Assembly (NCBI GenBank): GCA_022763425.1
Contig: JALEGD010000001.1
Span: forward strand, 696,572 to 760,571
Direction: 5' to 3'
Length of the DNA: 64,000 nucleotides
Source of the DNA: Pelagibacteraceae bacterium
GTDB taxonomy: Bacteria > Pseudomonadota > Alphaproteobacteria > Pelagibacterales > Pelagibacteraceae
Shown: positions 44,707 to 53,076 of the stretch, piece by piece
Numbering within the stretch: position 1 is the stretch's first letter
Layout of the letters: the number at the start of each line of letters is the position of its first letter
Made by a program: the position numbers and the translations under genes
The notes under the pieces: generated by a model
Databases searched by the model: none
Seen by the model: the letters and a program-made list of their open reading frames with translations, nothing else
What the model was told of the DNA's origin: nothing

Positions 44707-46812
44707 ATGAACCCAACAGAAACAATTATTTTAGACTATGTTGTTCTATGTGGTATCGCGGCTGTTGCTTATGGTTGGATCACTAGTCAACAAATTTTAA
44801 ATGCAAGTGCAGGAAACAATACTATGCAAGAAATTGCAGGTGCTATTCAAGAAGGTGCACAGGCGTATTTAAACAGACAATACAAAACAATTGCAATCGT
44901 AGGAGCCGCTGTACTAGTTCTTGTTGCGATACTATTTAGTCCATTGGTAGCTTTAGGTTATCTAATTGGTGCAGCCTTGTCTGGTGTTGCAGGTTATGTT
45001 GGAATGATTATTTCTGTAAGAGCCAATGTTAGAACAGCTGAAGCTAGTAGAAGTGGTTTGGCAAAAGGTTTAGATATTGCTTTTAAATCTGGAGCAGTAA
45101 CTGGAATGTTAGTTGCTGGTTTAGCGTTATTAGCTATTACAGTTTATTATAAATTATTAGTTTCTATAAATTCATCTGAAAGAGAAATTATTGATGCATT
45201 AGTCGCTCTTGGGTTCGGAGCTTCACTAATATCAATTTTTGCAAGATTAGGTGGTGGTATTTTTACTAAAGGTGCTGATGTTGGAGCGGATTTAGTTGGA
45301 AAAGTTGAAGCGGGAATTCCAGAAGATGATCCAAGAAATCCAGCAGTTATAGCTGATAACGTTGGTGATAACGTTGGTGATTGCGCAGGAATGGCCGCGG
45401 ATTTATTTGAAACATATGCTGTTACTATTGTTGCTACAATGGTTCTAGCATCAATTTTCTTTACAGGAAATTCTAGTATGATGGTTTATCCTTTAGCTAT
45501 CGGTGGAATTTGTATCTTAACCTCTATCATTGGTACTTTTTTTGTTAGATTGGGAAAAAGTAAAAATGTAATGGGAGCTTTGTATAAAGGTTTCGTTGCT
45601 ACAGCTGTTTTATCTTTGATAGCTATGTATCCAGTAACAGATAATATTATTGGATTAGAAAATACTCTCAAAGTTGGAAGCCTATCTTTCCAAGGTATTG
45701 ATTTATTTTATTGTGCTGTAATTGGGTTAATTATTACTGGTTTAATAATTTGGGTTACTGAATACTACACTGGTACTGATTATAGACCGGTAAAATCTGT
45801 TGCCCAATCTTCAACAACTGGTCATGGTACAAACGTAATTCAAGGTTTAGCTATTTCAATGGAAGCTACAGCGTTACCGGCATTAATTATTGTTGTTGGC
45901 ATCATTTCTACTTATTCGTTGGCTGGTTTATTTGGTATTGCAATTGCTGTTACTAGTATGCTTGCATTAACTGGAATGGTTGTTGCTCTAGATGCATATG
46001 GACCTGTAACTGACAATGCCGGAGGTATTGCTGAAATGTCTAAATTGCCATCAAGTGTTAGAAAAACTACAGATGCTTTAGATGCCGTAGGAAATACTAC
46101 AAAAGCTGTAACAAAAGGTTACGCAATTGGTTCAGCTGGTTTAGGAGCATTAGTTTTATTTGCTGCTTATACTGAAGATATTAAATACTTTTCTGCTCAA
46201 GCAGACTCAGCATTAAGCGGTATCAAAGTAAGTTTTGATTTATCAAACCCTTATGTTGTTGTTGGATTATTAATTGGTGGTTTATTGCCATATCTTTTTG
46301 GTTCAATGGGAATGCAAGCTGTTGGTAGAGCAGGCGGTGCTGTTGTAAATGAAGTCAGAAGACAGTTTAAAAAAATGCCTGGTATCATGAAAAGAAAACA
46401 AAAACCTGATTATGCTAGAGCTGTTGACTTGTTAACACAAGCAGCGATTAAAGAGATGATTATTCCTTCTCTTCTCCCTGTGTTATCGCCAATAGCTGTA
46501 TATTTAATTGTATTAGGTATTGCAGATCAATCATCTGCATTATCAGCTTTAGGGGCAATGTTATTAGGTGTAATTGTAACAGGATTATTTGTTGCTATTT
46601 CTATGACAGCAGGTGGTGGCGCATGGGACAATGCTAAAAAATATATCGAAGATGGTAAATTTGGAGGCAAAGGTTCAGAAGCACACAAGGCTGCAGTAAC
46701 AGGTGACACTGTAGGTGACCCATACAAAGACACTGCGGGTCCTGCTGTTAATCCAATGATTAAAATTACAAATATTGTTGCTCTATTGCTTTTAGCAATA
46801 ATTGCTCACTAG
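44707..46812 (+). CDS. hppA: Membrane-bound proton-pumping pyrophosphatase
   Basis: A 701-residue polytopic pump that uses pyrophosphate hydrolysis to move protons. The substrate motif is [13 protein letters not shown] (about residues 194-206), followed by [19 protein letters not shown] with its Asp cluster. A second Asp site is [14 protein letters not shown] near the C-terminus. The GNTTKA segment (about residues 461-466) carries Lys, the mark of potassium-independent proton pumps; potassium-dependent enzymes have Ala there. Sixteen or so membrane helices are expected. Codons are more G/C-rich than neighbours, consistent with high expression. Confidence 0.96.
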   Translation: MNPTETIILDYVVLCGIAAVAYGWITSQQILNASAGNNTMQEIAGAIQEGAQAYLNRQYKTIAIVGAAVLVLVAILFSPLVALGYLIGAALSGVAGYVGMIISVRANVRTAEASRSGLAKGLDIAFKSGAVTGMLVAGLALLAITVYYKLLVSINSSEREIIDALVALGFGASLISIFARLGGGIFTKGADVGADLVGKVEAGIPEDDPRNPAVIADNVGDNVGDCAGMAADLFETYAVTIVATMVLASIFFTGNSSMMVYPLAIGGICILTSIIGTFFVRLGKSKNVMGALYKGFVATAVLSLIAMYPVTDNIIGLENTLKVGSLSFQGIDLFYCAVIGLIITGLIIWVTEYYTGTDYRPVKSVAQSSTTGHGTNVIQGLAISMEATALPALIIVVGIISTYSLAGLFGIAIAVTSMLALTGMVVALDAYGPVTDNAGGIAEMSKLPSSVRKTTDALDAVGNTTKAVTKGYAIGSAGLGALVLFAAYTEDIKYFSAQADSALSGIKVSFDLSNPYVVVGLLIGGLLPYLFGSMGMQAVGRAGGAVVNEVRRQFKKMPGIMKRKQKPDYARAVDLLTQAAIKEMIIPSLLPVLSPIAVYLIVLGIADQSSALSALGAMLLGVIVTGLFVAISMTAGGGAWDNAKKYIEDGKFGGKGSEAHKAAVTGDTVGDPYKDTAGPAVNPMIKITNIVALLLLAIIAH

Positions 46813-46817
46813 TAATT

Positions 46818-47270
46818 TTATTTATATTTTTTACGCGCATTCTCCATTCTCTTTCGTGTTGAGCTTAAGAGGTTTTTGGAGAATGTGTCTTTTACACCTA
46901 GAGATTTTGTCTTATCTTTAGCAAATTTAATGTTTTTCATGTTTGTTAAATCATAAAATTCTATTTTGTTAACTAAACCATATTTATCAAAATATATTTC
47001 AGTATAATCGTTGATATATATATCTCTTTTTCCATATTTTGTTTTTGTTTCTCTGACTTCAAAATATGTCCATCTATTTTCTTCTTCATTTTTTATTGGA
47101 ACTGGACCCAATATTTTTGAAATATCGTTTTTATTAGTACTATTGATTTTTATTAGCTTAATTTTGTTTTTTAAATTAGATACACCATGAACATTATCAA
47201 TTTTGTTTAATGTACAAGAGGCAAAAAATAATGTTAAAGAAACAACACAAAATCTTTTTAATATGGACAT
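46818..47270 (-). CDS. BamE-like outer membrane assembly lipoprotein
   Basis: A 150-residue lipoprotein (start at 47270; an ATG at 47285 adds five residues). The signal sequence ends in LTLFFASC, a lipobox with Cys near residue 18, so it is lipidated and sent to the outer membrane. The mature part has the BamE/SmpA-OmlA pattern: short repeat INSTNKNDISKILGPVPI, then strands RWTYFEVRETKT and YTEIYFDKYGLVNKIEFYDL. BamE helps the BamA complex insert beta-barrels. Its start codon overlaps, head to head, that of the cytochrome bc1 chaperone gene. Confidence 0.82.
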   Translation of the reverse strand: MSILKRFCVVSLTLFFASCTLNKIDNVHGVSNLKNKIKLIKINSTNKNDISKILGPVPIKNEEENRWTYFEVRETKTKYGKRDIYINDYTEIYFDKYGLVNKIEFYDLTNMKNIKFAKDKTKSLGVKDTFSKNLLSSTRKRMENARKKYK

Positions 47271-47691
47271 AGAAAATCTATACAATAAAACTTTAACAGA
47301 TTCCAGAAATCCTGATATATTTAAAAATCATATTTTAGATGATTTAAATAACAAAGTTCTGATATTTCTGATTTTTTTATCAAAAATTTTTAATAATATT
47401 TCACAAAATGATGAAAATTATCAAAAACTATTTGATTATATATTTAATAGAATTGAAATTGATTTAAGAGAATTGGGCTATGGAGACATGTCTGTAAATA
47501 AAAAGATGAAAATAATAGTAACCAAATTTTACTCTATATTAATAGATTTTAAAAACTACTCTGAACAAAGCAATAGCGATAAGATTGAGAAACTTTCAAA
47601 ATACTTTTCTAAAATTGAAAAAAAAGATGATTTTATTAAGATTTTAAATACATATTTTGCTATTGATAATGCAAAATATAATGATAATTAA
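47263..47691 (+). CDS. Ubiquinol-cytochrome c chaperone (CBP3-like)
   Basis: A 142-residue protein with the CBP3/UbiqCytC-chaperone pattern: FDYIFNRIEIDLRELGYGDMSVNKKMKIIVTKFYSIL (split) corresponds to the family's LRE-GVGD--V-K-MK---FYGR core. In mitochondria Cbp3 assists cytochrome b assembly in complex III. The ATG at 47263 is chosen because it fits the domain; an upstream ATG would add 20 residues antisense to bamE. In relatives a DUF177 gene comes next; here rpmF follows after 14 bases. Confidence 0.82.
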   Translation: MDIENLYNKTLTDSRNPDIFKNHILDDLNNKVLIFLIFLSKIFNNISQNDENYQKLFDYIFNRIEIDLRELGYGDMSVNKKMKIIVTKFYSILIDFKNYSEQSNSDKIEKLSKYFSKIEKKDDFIKILNTYFAIDNAKYNDN

Positions 47692-47705
47692 GCCCTGGAT
47701 TTATT

Positions 47706-47885
47706 ATGGCAGTACCTAAACGAAAACTATCAGTAGCTAGAAGAGGTAAACGAAGATCTCATCTTGCTGTTGACTTTAAGAATGTAGTTGAAGATAAAAA
47801 AAGTGGAGAATTTAGACTTTCGCATCACGTAGATAAGACTACAGGAATGTATAACGGCAAACAAATTTTTAAGCCTAAAAATTAA
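47706..47885 (+). CDS. rpmF: 50S ribosomal protein L32
   Basis: A 59-residue ribosomal protein. The N-terminus MAVPKRKLSVARRGKRRSH is diagnostic for L32 of the non-zinc type (no Cys pairs), and the C-terminal SHHVDKTTGMYNGKQIF fits. It sits in the usual rpmF-plsX pair; the plsX ATG is six bases downstream. Confidence 0.96.
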   Translation: MAVPKRKLSVARRGKRRSHLAVDFKNVVEDKKSGEFRLSHHVDKTTGMYNGKQIFKPKN

Positions 47886-47891
47886 TTTAAA

Positions 47892-48923
47892 ATGACAAAA
47901 CAATTCAACATTGCAGTCGATGCAATGGGTGGGGACAATGCACCAGAAAAAGCTTTAGCTGGTGTTGATCTTTTTTTTAAAGAAAACAAAAAACATAATG
48001 TTAATTTTAATTTATATGGAAATGAATCCGATATTAAAAAAATAATTAACAAATATAAAAATATTAATAAAAATAATTCAAAAATTATTCATGCGCCAGA
48101 TAAAGTGCCGGGTAATGTTTCTGTAAGAGATGCTATTAAGCTTGGTAAAAAAACAAGTATGTGGATGTCAATTGAATCGGTTAAAAATGGAGAAAGCGAT
48201 ATTGTGGTATCCTCAGGAAATACCGGTGCATTGTTAGTAATCTCTAAGTTAATCTTAAAAATGATTGAAGGTTTAGATAAACCAGCACTTGCAGGTATTT
48301 GGCCAAATTTCAAAAATTATAGCATTGTTTTAGATTTGGGAGCGAATGTAGAATGCTCAGATAAAAATCTTGTTGAGTTTTCTATTATGGGTTCTGAATT
48401 GTATAAAGCTATTTACAACAAAGATGATATTGTTGCTGGTTTATTGAACATAGGTTCAGAAGAAATTAAAGGAAATGAGCAAATTAAAAATGCACACATT
48501 GAATTAGAAAAGAATAAAAATTTAAATTTTAATTACAGGGGCTACGTAGAGGGTAACGAGATTAAAAATGGAGACGTCCATGTTATAGTAACAGACGGTT
48601 TTACTGGTAATGTTGCATTAAAAACAGCAGAAGGAACTGCAAACTTTATAACAACAGAAATAAAACAATCATTTTCAAAATCATTTTTTTCAAAAGTTGG
48701 ATATATTTTTAGTTACTTTGCATTTAAAGAAATTAAAAAAAAATTAGATCCCAGAAGATACAATGGGGCTATTTTTTTAGGTTTAAATGCTCCAGTTATT
48801 AAAAGTCACGGTGGTGCCGATGCATACGCTTTTTACAATTCTCTTGATTTGTCATTTAGAATTTTAAATGGTAATCTTATTAATAAAATTAAAAACAATT
48901 TTATTAATAATAATGTCAAATAA
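47892..48923 (+). CDS. plsX: Phosphate acyltransferase PlsX
   Basis: A 343-residue enzyme making acyl-phosphate from acyl-ACP for PlsY (gene at 5.8 kb). NIAVDAMGGDNAPEKAL (about residues 6-22) is the signature; VVSSGNTGALL, GANVECSDKNLVEFSIMG and VIVTDGFTGNVALKTAEG are further conserved blocks. The usual downstream partner fabH is missing: the 3' end overlaps ihfA by 11 bases. Confidence 0.96.
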   Translation: MTKQFNIAVDAMGGDNAPEKALAGVDLFFKENKKHNVNFNLYGNESDIKKIINKYKNINKNNSKIIHAPDKVPGNVSVRDAIKLGKKTSMWMSIESVKNGESDIVVSSGNTGALLVISKLILKMIEGLDKPALAGIWPNFKNYSIVLDLGANVECSDKNLVEFSIMGSELYKAIYNKDDIVAGLLNIGSEEIKGNEQIKNAHIELEKNKNLNFNYRGYVEGNEIKNGDVHVIVTDGFTGNVALKTAEGTANFITTEIKQSFSKSFFSKVGYIFSYFAFKEIKKKLDPRRYNGAIFLGLNAPVIKSHGGADAYAFYNSLDLSFRILNGNLINKIKNNFINNNVK

Positions 48924-49200
48924 TGTCACTCGACAAGATCTTTACGATTTAACCCACAAAGAATTAGGAATTTCTAAAAATGAATGCATCAAATTTGTTG
49001 ATCTAGTCTTTGAAAGTATCCTTAAAAATTTTGAAGAAGGCAATAAAGTAAAAGTTTCATTATTTGGTTCTTTTGATATTAAAGATAAAAAAGCTCGCAT
49101 AGGAAGAAATCCAAAAACAAAAGAGGAGAAAGAAATTTCCTCTCGTAGAGTTGTAACATTCAAACCATCTAAATTTTTATCGAAAAAAATTAATAAATAA
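48913..49200 (+). CDS. ihfA: Integration host factor subunit alpha
   Basis: A 95-residue HU/IHF-family DNA-bending protein. The start is the ATG before SNNVTRQDLYDLTHKELG, inside the last codons of plsX. The arm shows RIGRNPKTKEEKEISSRRVVTFKPS (split) with the Pro that intercalates DNA, and FGSFDIKDKKAR precedes it. The pairing with merR downstream is the alphaproteobacterial ihfA context, supporting alpha rather than beta or HU. Confidence 0.92.
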   Translation: MSNNVTRQDLYDLTHKELGISKNECIKFVDLVFESILKNFEEGNKVKVSLFGSFDIKDKKARIGRNPKTKEEKEISSRRVVTFKPSKFLSKKINK

Positions 49201-49559
49201 TGAAATCAAAAGGTGCATTTAAAACTATTGGAGAAGTGTGTGAAATTGTAGGTTTAATAGACCCTGAAACAGGTAAAAAAAAAACACATGTATTAAGATT
49301 TTGGGAAAAACATTTTAAAGAAATTAAGCCTTCTTTAATTTACAAAGGTAGAAGATATTATTCAGAAAAAAACATTGATTATGTTAAAAAAATTAAAAAA
49401 CTTCTTAAAGAGGAAGGTTATACAATAAAAGGTTCAAAGAAAGCCCTTCTTAATAAAAATATCCCAGTTGACACTTATTCTGATGATAATATAAGCACAG
49501 ACAAATTAATAAATTTAAAAAATAAAATTAAAGAGTTAAAAAAATATTTAAATGGCTAA
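49200..49559 (+). CDS. MerR-family transcriptional regulator
   Basis: A 119-residue regulator with an N-terminal winged helix: FKTIGEVCEIVGL, then HVLRFWEKHFKEIKPS and RRYYSEKNIDYVKKIKKLLKEEGYTIKG (split). The spacing is that of the short MerR protein found next to ihfA in Alphaproteobacteria. No effector-binding Cys cluster is visible; the C-terminus is a short coiled-coil for dimerisation. Target unknown. It starts at the ihfA stop. Confidence 0.88.
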   Translation: MKSKGAFKTIGEVCEIVGLIDPETGKKKTHVLRFWEKHFKEIKPSLIYKGRRYYSEKNIDYVKKIKKLLKEEGYTIKGSKKALLNKNIPVDTYSDDNISTDKLINLKNKIKELKKYLNG

Positions 49560-49743
49560 AAAAAGTTCATTAAAAGTTAGACTGGTTCCAGAAGAAAAGC
49601 CAGATAGCAAGTATTATTATTATGCTAAAAAACCAACCGCAGGTGAAAAAGCAAAAGAAAAGTTAAAAATGAAAAAATATAATCCTGCTACTCGTAAACA
49701 CGAATGGTTTGTGGAAAAAAAATTACCACCACATAGCAAATAA
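49552..49743 (+). CDS. rpmG: 50S ribosomal protein L33
   Basis: A 63-residue basic protein. The start AKKSSLKVRLVP and the end KKYNPATRKHEWFVEKKL match L33 of the Cys-free type. The middle is enlarged and Tyr-rich (SKYYYYAKKPTAGEKAKEKLK) relative to the usual 55 residues. It overlaps the regulator gene by eight bases and faces the chorismate mutase gene convergently. Confidence 0.85.
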   Translation: MAKKSSLKVRLVPEEKPDSKYYYYAKKPTAGEKAKEKLKMKKYNPATRKHEWFVEKKLPPHSK

Positions 49744-49749
49744 CAAATA

Positions 49750-50046
49750 TTATTTATATTTCTTTCTTTCTAGCTGAATAAAAGAGTTAATCATTGTTAG
49801 CCAAATCTTTTTAATAATAAAGCTTTCAATATTTAATTTTTTTCCATTTGATATTCTAACTTTTATCATGCTTGCAATTCTTTTTGGATCAACAATTTTA
49901 TTTTTAGGTTTGTACTTAATGACTTGCAAAACTTGCTTACGTCTTTTTGATAACAACTTCAGTATTTGAAAATCTAATTTATCTATATTTTCTCTAATTT
50001 TCTCTAATTTTTTTTCAGGTGACAATTTGATCGTTTTTTTTTTCAT
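49750..50046 (-). CDS. Chorismate mutase (AroQ type)
   Basis: A 98-residue all-helical protein with the AroQ fold pattern: IRENIDKLDFQILKLLSKRRKQVLQV, then VIKYKPKNKIVDPKRIASMIKVR, and a third helix. The Arg and Lys positions that bind chorismate (R near residue 18, R in SKRR, K in KYKPK) can be picked out. It converts chorismate to prephenate for Phe/Tyr. It is free-standing rather than fused to prephenate dehydratase, and somewhat divergent. Confidence 0.8.
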   Translation of the reverse strand: MKKKTIKLSPEKKLEKIRENIDKLDFQILKLLSKRRKQVLQVIKYKPKNKIVDPKRIASMIKVRISNGKKLNIESFIIKKIWLTMINSFIQLERKKYK

Positions 50047-50068
50047 TAAGAAAAATATACATAAATAA

Positions 50069-51115
50069 ATGCTAAAAATACAACAAAATTACGATAAGAT
50101 ATTTATTTGGTTATTTGCAACAAGTATTTTGCTTGTTGTGTTAATTTGGGTTGGTGGTTTAACAAGATTAACCGGTTCAGGGTTATCTATTACTGAATGG
50201 GAAGTTTTTAGTGGAATTCTACCACCTTTAACAAATCACAAATGGATTGAATACTTTGAATTATATAAAAAAATTCCAGAGTATCAAAAAATTAACTTTG
50301 GCATGTCAATTGATGAATTTAAAGTAATTTTTTGGTGGGAGTATATACATCGTATATTAGCTAGAATTCTTGTTTTAACATTCTGTATTCCTTTGCTATA
50401 TTTTGTTTTTAAAAAACAAATACATGGAAATAAATCTACATTTTTATTTTTTGTTTTAGCTTTGTTTTTAACTCAAGGTTTCATGGGTTGGTATATGGTT
50501 AAGAGTGGACTTGTTTCCGAAACCGATGTAAGTCATTTTAGGTTGGCTGCACATTTGTCTCTTGCAATAATAATTTATGGTATGATTTTTTGGGCATTGC
50601 TTAATAATAAAAAATTAAATTTCAAAATTAAGTTAAATAAATCGACATTTTTAATAATTGTTATGATTTTGCTAATTTTATTACAAATAATTTGGGGAGC
50701 TTTTACATCGGGTTTGAATGCAGGGTTGCTTTACCAAACGTGGCCCCTAATGAACGAAAACTTTATTGCTGATGATATTATGATGACAAAAATTTTAACA
50801 CCTTCAATATTAAATAATCCTTCATATGTTCAGTTAGCCCATAGATTTTTGGCATATTTCATAATTTTTTATTCTATTGTAATTTATTTTGCTCATTTCA
50901 AAAAATCTAATTTAAAATTACCGTTTAAATATATTTTTTTGGCATTGGCGTTACAGGTAATTCTTGGAATATTAACCCTTATTAGTGGTCTAAATATTTA
51001 TCTGGCAAGCTTCCATCAAATGGGATCAATTTTACTGATTTCTTCTTCTATTTATGGGCTTTTTTACGCCAATCATAACCAAAACTTAATTGACACTTCG
51101 GTTTATAAACAGTAA
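50069..51115 (+). CDS. ctaA: Heme A synthase
   Basis: A 348-residue membrane enzyme of the COX15/CtaA family that oxidises heme O to heme A for cytochrome oxidase. About eight membrane helices are visible. Heme-ligand His are in EYIHRILARI (about residue 93), SHFRLAAHLSLA (about 155-166), LAHRFLAYFI (about 263) and FHQMGSI (about 324). RLTGSGLSITEWEVFSG is the family start motif. It is a consumer of the heme made by the 17.8-24.7 kb cluster. Confidence 0.95.
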   Translation: MLKIQQNYDKIFIWLFATSILLVVLIWVGGLTRLTGSGLSITEWEVFSGILPPLTNHKWIEYFELYKKIPEYQKINFGMSIDEFKVIFWWEYIHRILARILVLTFCIPLLYFVFKKQIHGNKSTFLFFVLALFLTQGFMGWYMVKSGLVSETDVSHFRLAAHLSLAIIIYGMIFWALLNNKKLNFKIKLNKSTFLIIVMILLILLQIIWGAFTSGLNAGLLYQTWPLMNENFIADDIMMTKILTPSILNNPSYVQLAHRFLAYFIIFYSIVIYFAHFKKSNLKLPFKYIFLALALQVILGILTLISGLNIYLASFHQMGSILLISSSIYGLFYANHNQNLIDTSVYKQ

Positions 51116-51130
51116 TTAGCAGCCTTCAAC

Positions 51131-51592
51131 ATGACTGATTTTATTAAAAAAAGCGAATTAGAAAACAAATGGTTTCACATTGATGCAACTAATGTAGTTG
51201 TAGGAAGACTTGCTGCGGAAATTTCAAAAATTCTAAGAGGAAAAAATAAAGCTACCTTTACACCAAATATGGATAATGGTGATTTTGTTGTGGTAACAAA
51301 TGTTGAAAAGATTAAATTTACCGGAAGCAAATATACCGACAAAAAATACTATAAACATACTGGTTGGCCAGGAGGAATAAAAGAAAGAACTCCTGTAAAT
51401 TTTGTAGAAAAAAACAAACCTGAGGAAATTTTAAGATTAGCAGTAAAAAGAATGTTACCTGGTGGCCCCCTTTCAAAAAAACAATTAACTAAATTAAAAA
51501 TTTACGCATCGGAGAAACATCCTCATGAAGCTCAGCAAATACAAAATATTGATTTTGGAAAATTGAATAAAAAAAATATTAGAAGTAATTAA
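51131..51592 (+). CDS. rplM: 50S ribosomal protein L13
   Basis: A 153-residue L13. [26 protein letters not shown] (split), [28 protein letters not shown] and [21 protein letters not shown] are all diagnostic. It is paired with rpsI three bases downstream, as in nearly all bacteria. Confidence 0.97.
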   Translation: MTDFIKKSELENKWFHIDATNVVVGRLAAEISKILRGKNKATFTPNMDNGDFVVVTNVEKIKFTGSKYTDKKYYKHTGWPGGIKERTPVNFVEKNKPEEILRLAVKRMLPGGPLSKKQLTKLKIYASEKHPHEAQQIQNIDFGKLNKKNIRSN

Positions 51593-51594
51593 AT

Positions 51595-52008
51595 ATGAGC
51601 ACAGAAGTAATTAAAATCACAAAAGATGCAATTTATGCAACAGGAAAAAGAAAAGATGCTGTAGCTAGAGTGTGGATGTTAAAAGGAACTGGTAAAATTT
51701 TTGTTAATGGTAAAGTTTTTTCACAGTATTTTAAAAGACCTGTTCACCAACTGGCTATTGAAAAACCACTTACTATCACGAAATCAAAAGATATTTATGA
51801 CATTGTAGCTACAGTAAAAGGTGGTGGAATGAGTGGTCAGGCAGGAGCTGTAACACATGGTATTTCAAAAGCTTTAGTAGTGACATCACCAGATACAAGA
51901 AAAATTGTTAAAAAAAATAAAATGCTAACCAGAGATTCTCGAACGGTTGAGCGTAAAAAGCCTGGACAAAGAAAAGCAAGACGTAAGTTCCAGTTTTCTA
52001 AAAGATAA
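51595..52008 (+). CDS. rpsI: 30S ribosomal protein S9
   Basis: A 137-residue S9. [27 protein letters not shown] (split), [19 protein letters not shown] and the C-terminal [17 protein letters not shown], whose end reaches the ribosomal P site, are conserved. The stop codon lies in the loop of an intrinsic terminator hairpin. Confidence 0.97.
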   Translation: MSTEVIKITKDAIYATGKRKDAVARVWMLKGTGKIFVNGKVFSQYFKRPVHQLAIEKPLTITKSKDIYDIVATVKGGGMSGQAGAVTHGISKALVVTSPDTRKIVKKNKMLTRDSRTVERKKPGQRKARRKFQFSKR

Positions 52009-52025
52009 TACTCTTTTAGTTTTTT
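51998..52025 (+). terminator. Intrinsic terminator spanning the rpsI stop codon
   Basis: CTAAAAGA (51998-52005) pairs perfectly with TCTTTTAG (52012-52019) around a six-base loop, and six Ts follow (52020-52025). The TAA stop codon of rpsI is the first three bases of the loop, so the terminator uses the last coding bases of the gene. The stem is eight pairs with two G-C. Confidence 0.75.
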
Positions 52026-52062
52026 ATTGTTTTAAATTCAAACACATTTAAGTTTAAAAAAT

Positions 52063-53076
52063 ATGAGCGAGAAATTAAATATTGCAATTGCAGGCGCAAC
52101 AGGGTTTGTTGGTTTAGAGATTATTAAAAAAATTTATAACCATCCGAATGTAAATATAAAATATCTTTTTGTTAAAAATAGCATTGAAGAAGATATTTAC
52201 AAAGAATTACCAAAAAATATTAAAAACTTACCTGATCTAAGAAAAATTGATATTAAATTAATAAACGAGTGTGATGTTTTTTTTTCAGCCTTACCGCATG
52301 CCGAGTTGCATAAAATAGCAAAAAATATTTCAAGTCATGTTGTGGTTACAGATCTATCAGCTGATTTTAGAATACCAGATATATCTGTTTACGAAAAATG
52401 GTATAAAATTAAACATGAGAGCCCTGACTTGCAGAAAAATGCAGTTTACGGTCTATCTGAAGTTTTTAGAGATCAAATAAAATCTAAAAACTTAATAGCG
52501 TGTCCTGGTTGTTACCCAACATCTGTTCTGTTGCCACTTTACCCATTAGTTAAAAACAATTTAATTGAAACTGATAATATTATTGTTGATAGCAAATCAG
52601 GTTACTCAGGTGCAGGAAAAAAGATTTATAACAATGACCAGTATCCAAATCTAGATGATAATATTGCAATTTATGGAGTAGGACAGCATAGACATATGCC
52701 TGAAATTGATCATTATTTATCTGTTTTTTCTAATAAAAAAATTGAAATATCGTTTACACCTCATTTAATACCTACTTTTAGAGGTATGCTTTCTACCATT
52801 TATATTAAATCACAACATAATTTAGATGAGCTGTATAAGGCAATTGTTAAACAATACGATAGTGAACCTTTTATTGAAGTATTTAAATCTGTAATGATTA
52901 ATACCGATAAGGTAGTTAATACAAATAAAACATTAATCTCAATCCACAAGAGTAATATAGAAAACTCATTTATTATTTCCTGTAGTATTGATAATTTGTT
53001 AAAAGGTGCTGCCGGGCAAGCAATTCAAAATCTAAATATCAGGTTTGGATTTGATGAAAAACTGGGGTTAATTTAA
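52063..53076 (+). CDS. argC: N-acetyl-gamma-glutamyl-phosphate reductase
   Basis: A 337-residue enzyme of arginine synthesis. NIAIAGATGFVGLEI at the start is the NADPH-binding Rossmann motif. The catalytic Cys is in LIACPGCYPTSVLLPL (about residues 145-160), and FTPHLIPTFRGMLSTIY is the other conserved block. It is the type 1 (longer) form. Its promoter must lie in the 40 bases after the rpsI terminator. It joins hom by a one-base overlap. Confidence 0.95.
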   Translation: MSEKLNIAIAGATGFVGLEIIKKIYNHPNVNIKYLFVKNSIEEDIYKELPKNIKNLPDLRKIDIKLINECDVFFSALPHAELHKIAKNISSHVVVTDLSADFRIPDISVYEKWYKIKHESPDLQKNAVYGLSEVFRDQIKSKNLIACPGCYPTSVLLPLYPLVKNNLIETDNIIVDSKSGYSGAGKKIYNNDQYPNLDDNIAIYGVGQHRHMPEIDHYLSVFSNKKIEISFTPHLIPTFRGMLSTIYIKSQHNLDELYKAIVKQYDSEPFIEVFKSVMINTDKVVNTNKTLISIHKSNIENSFIISCSIDNLLKGAAGQAIQNLNIRFGFDEKLGLI

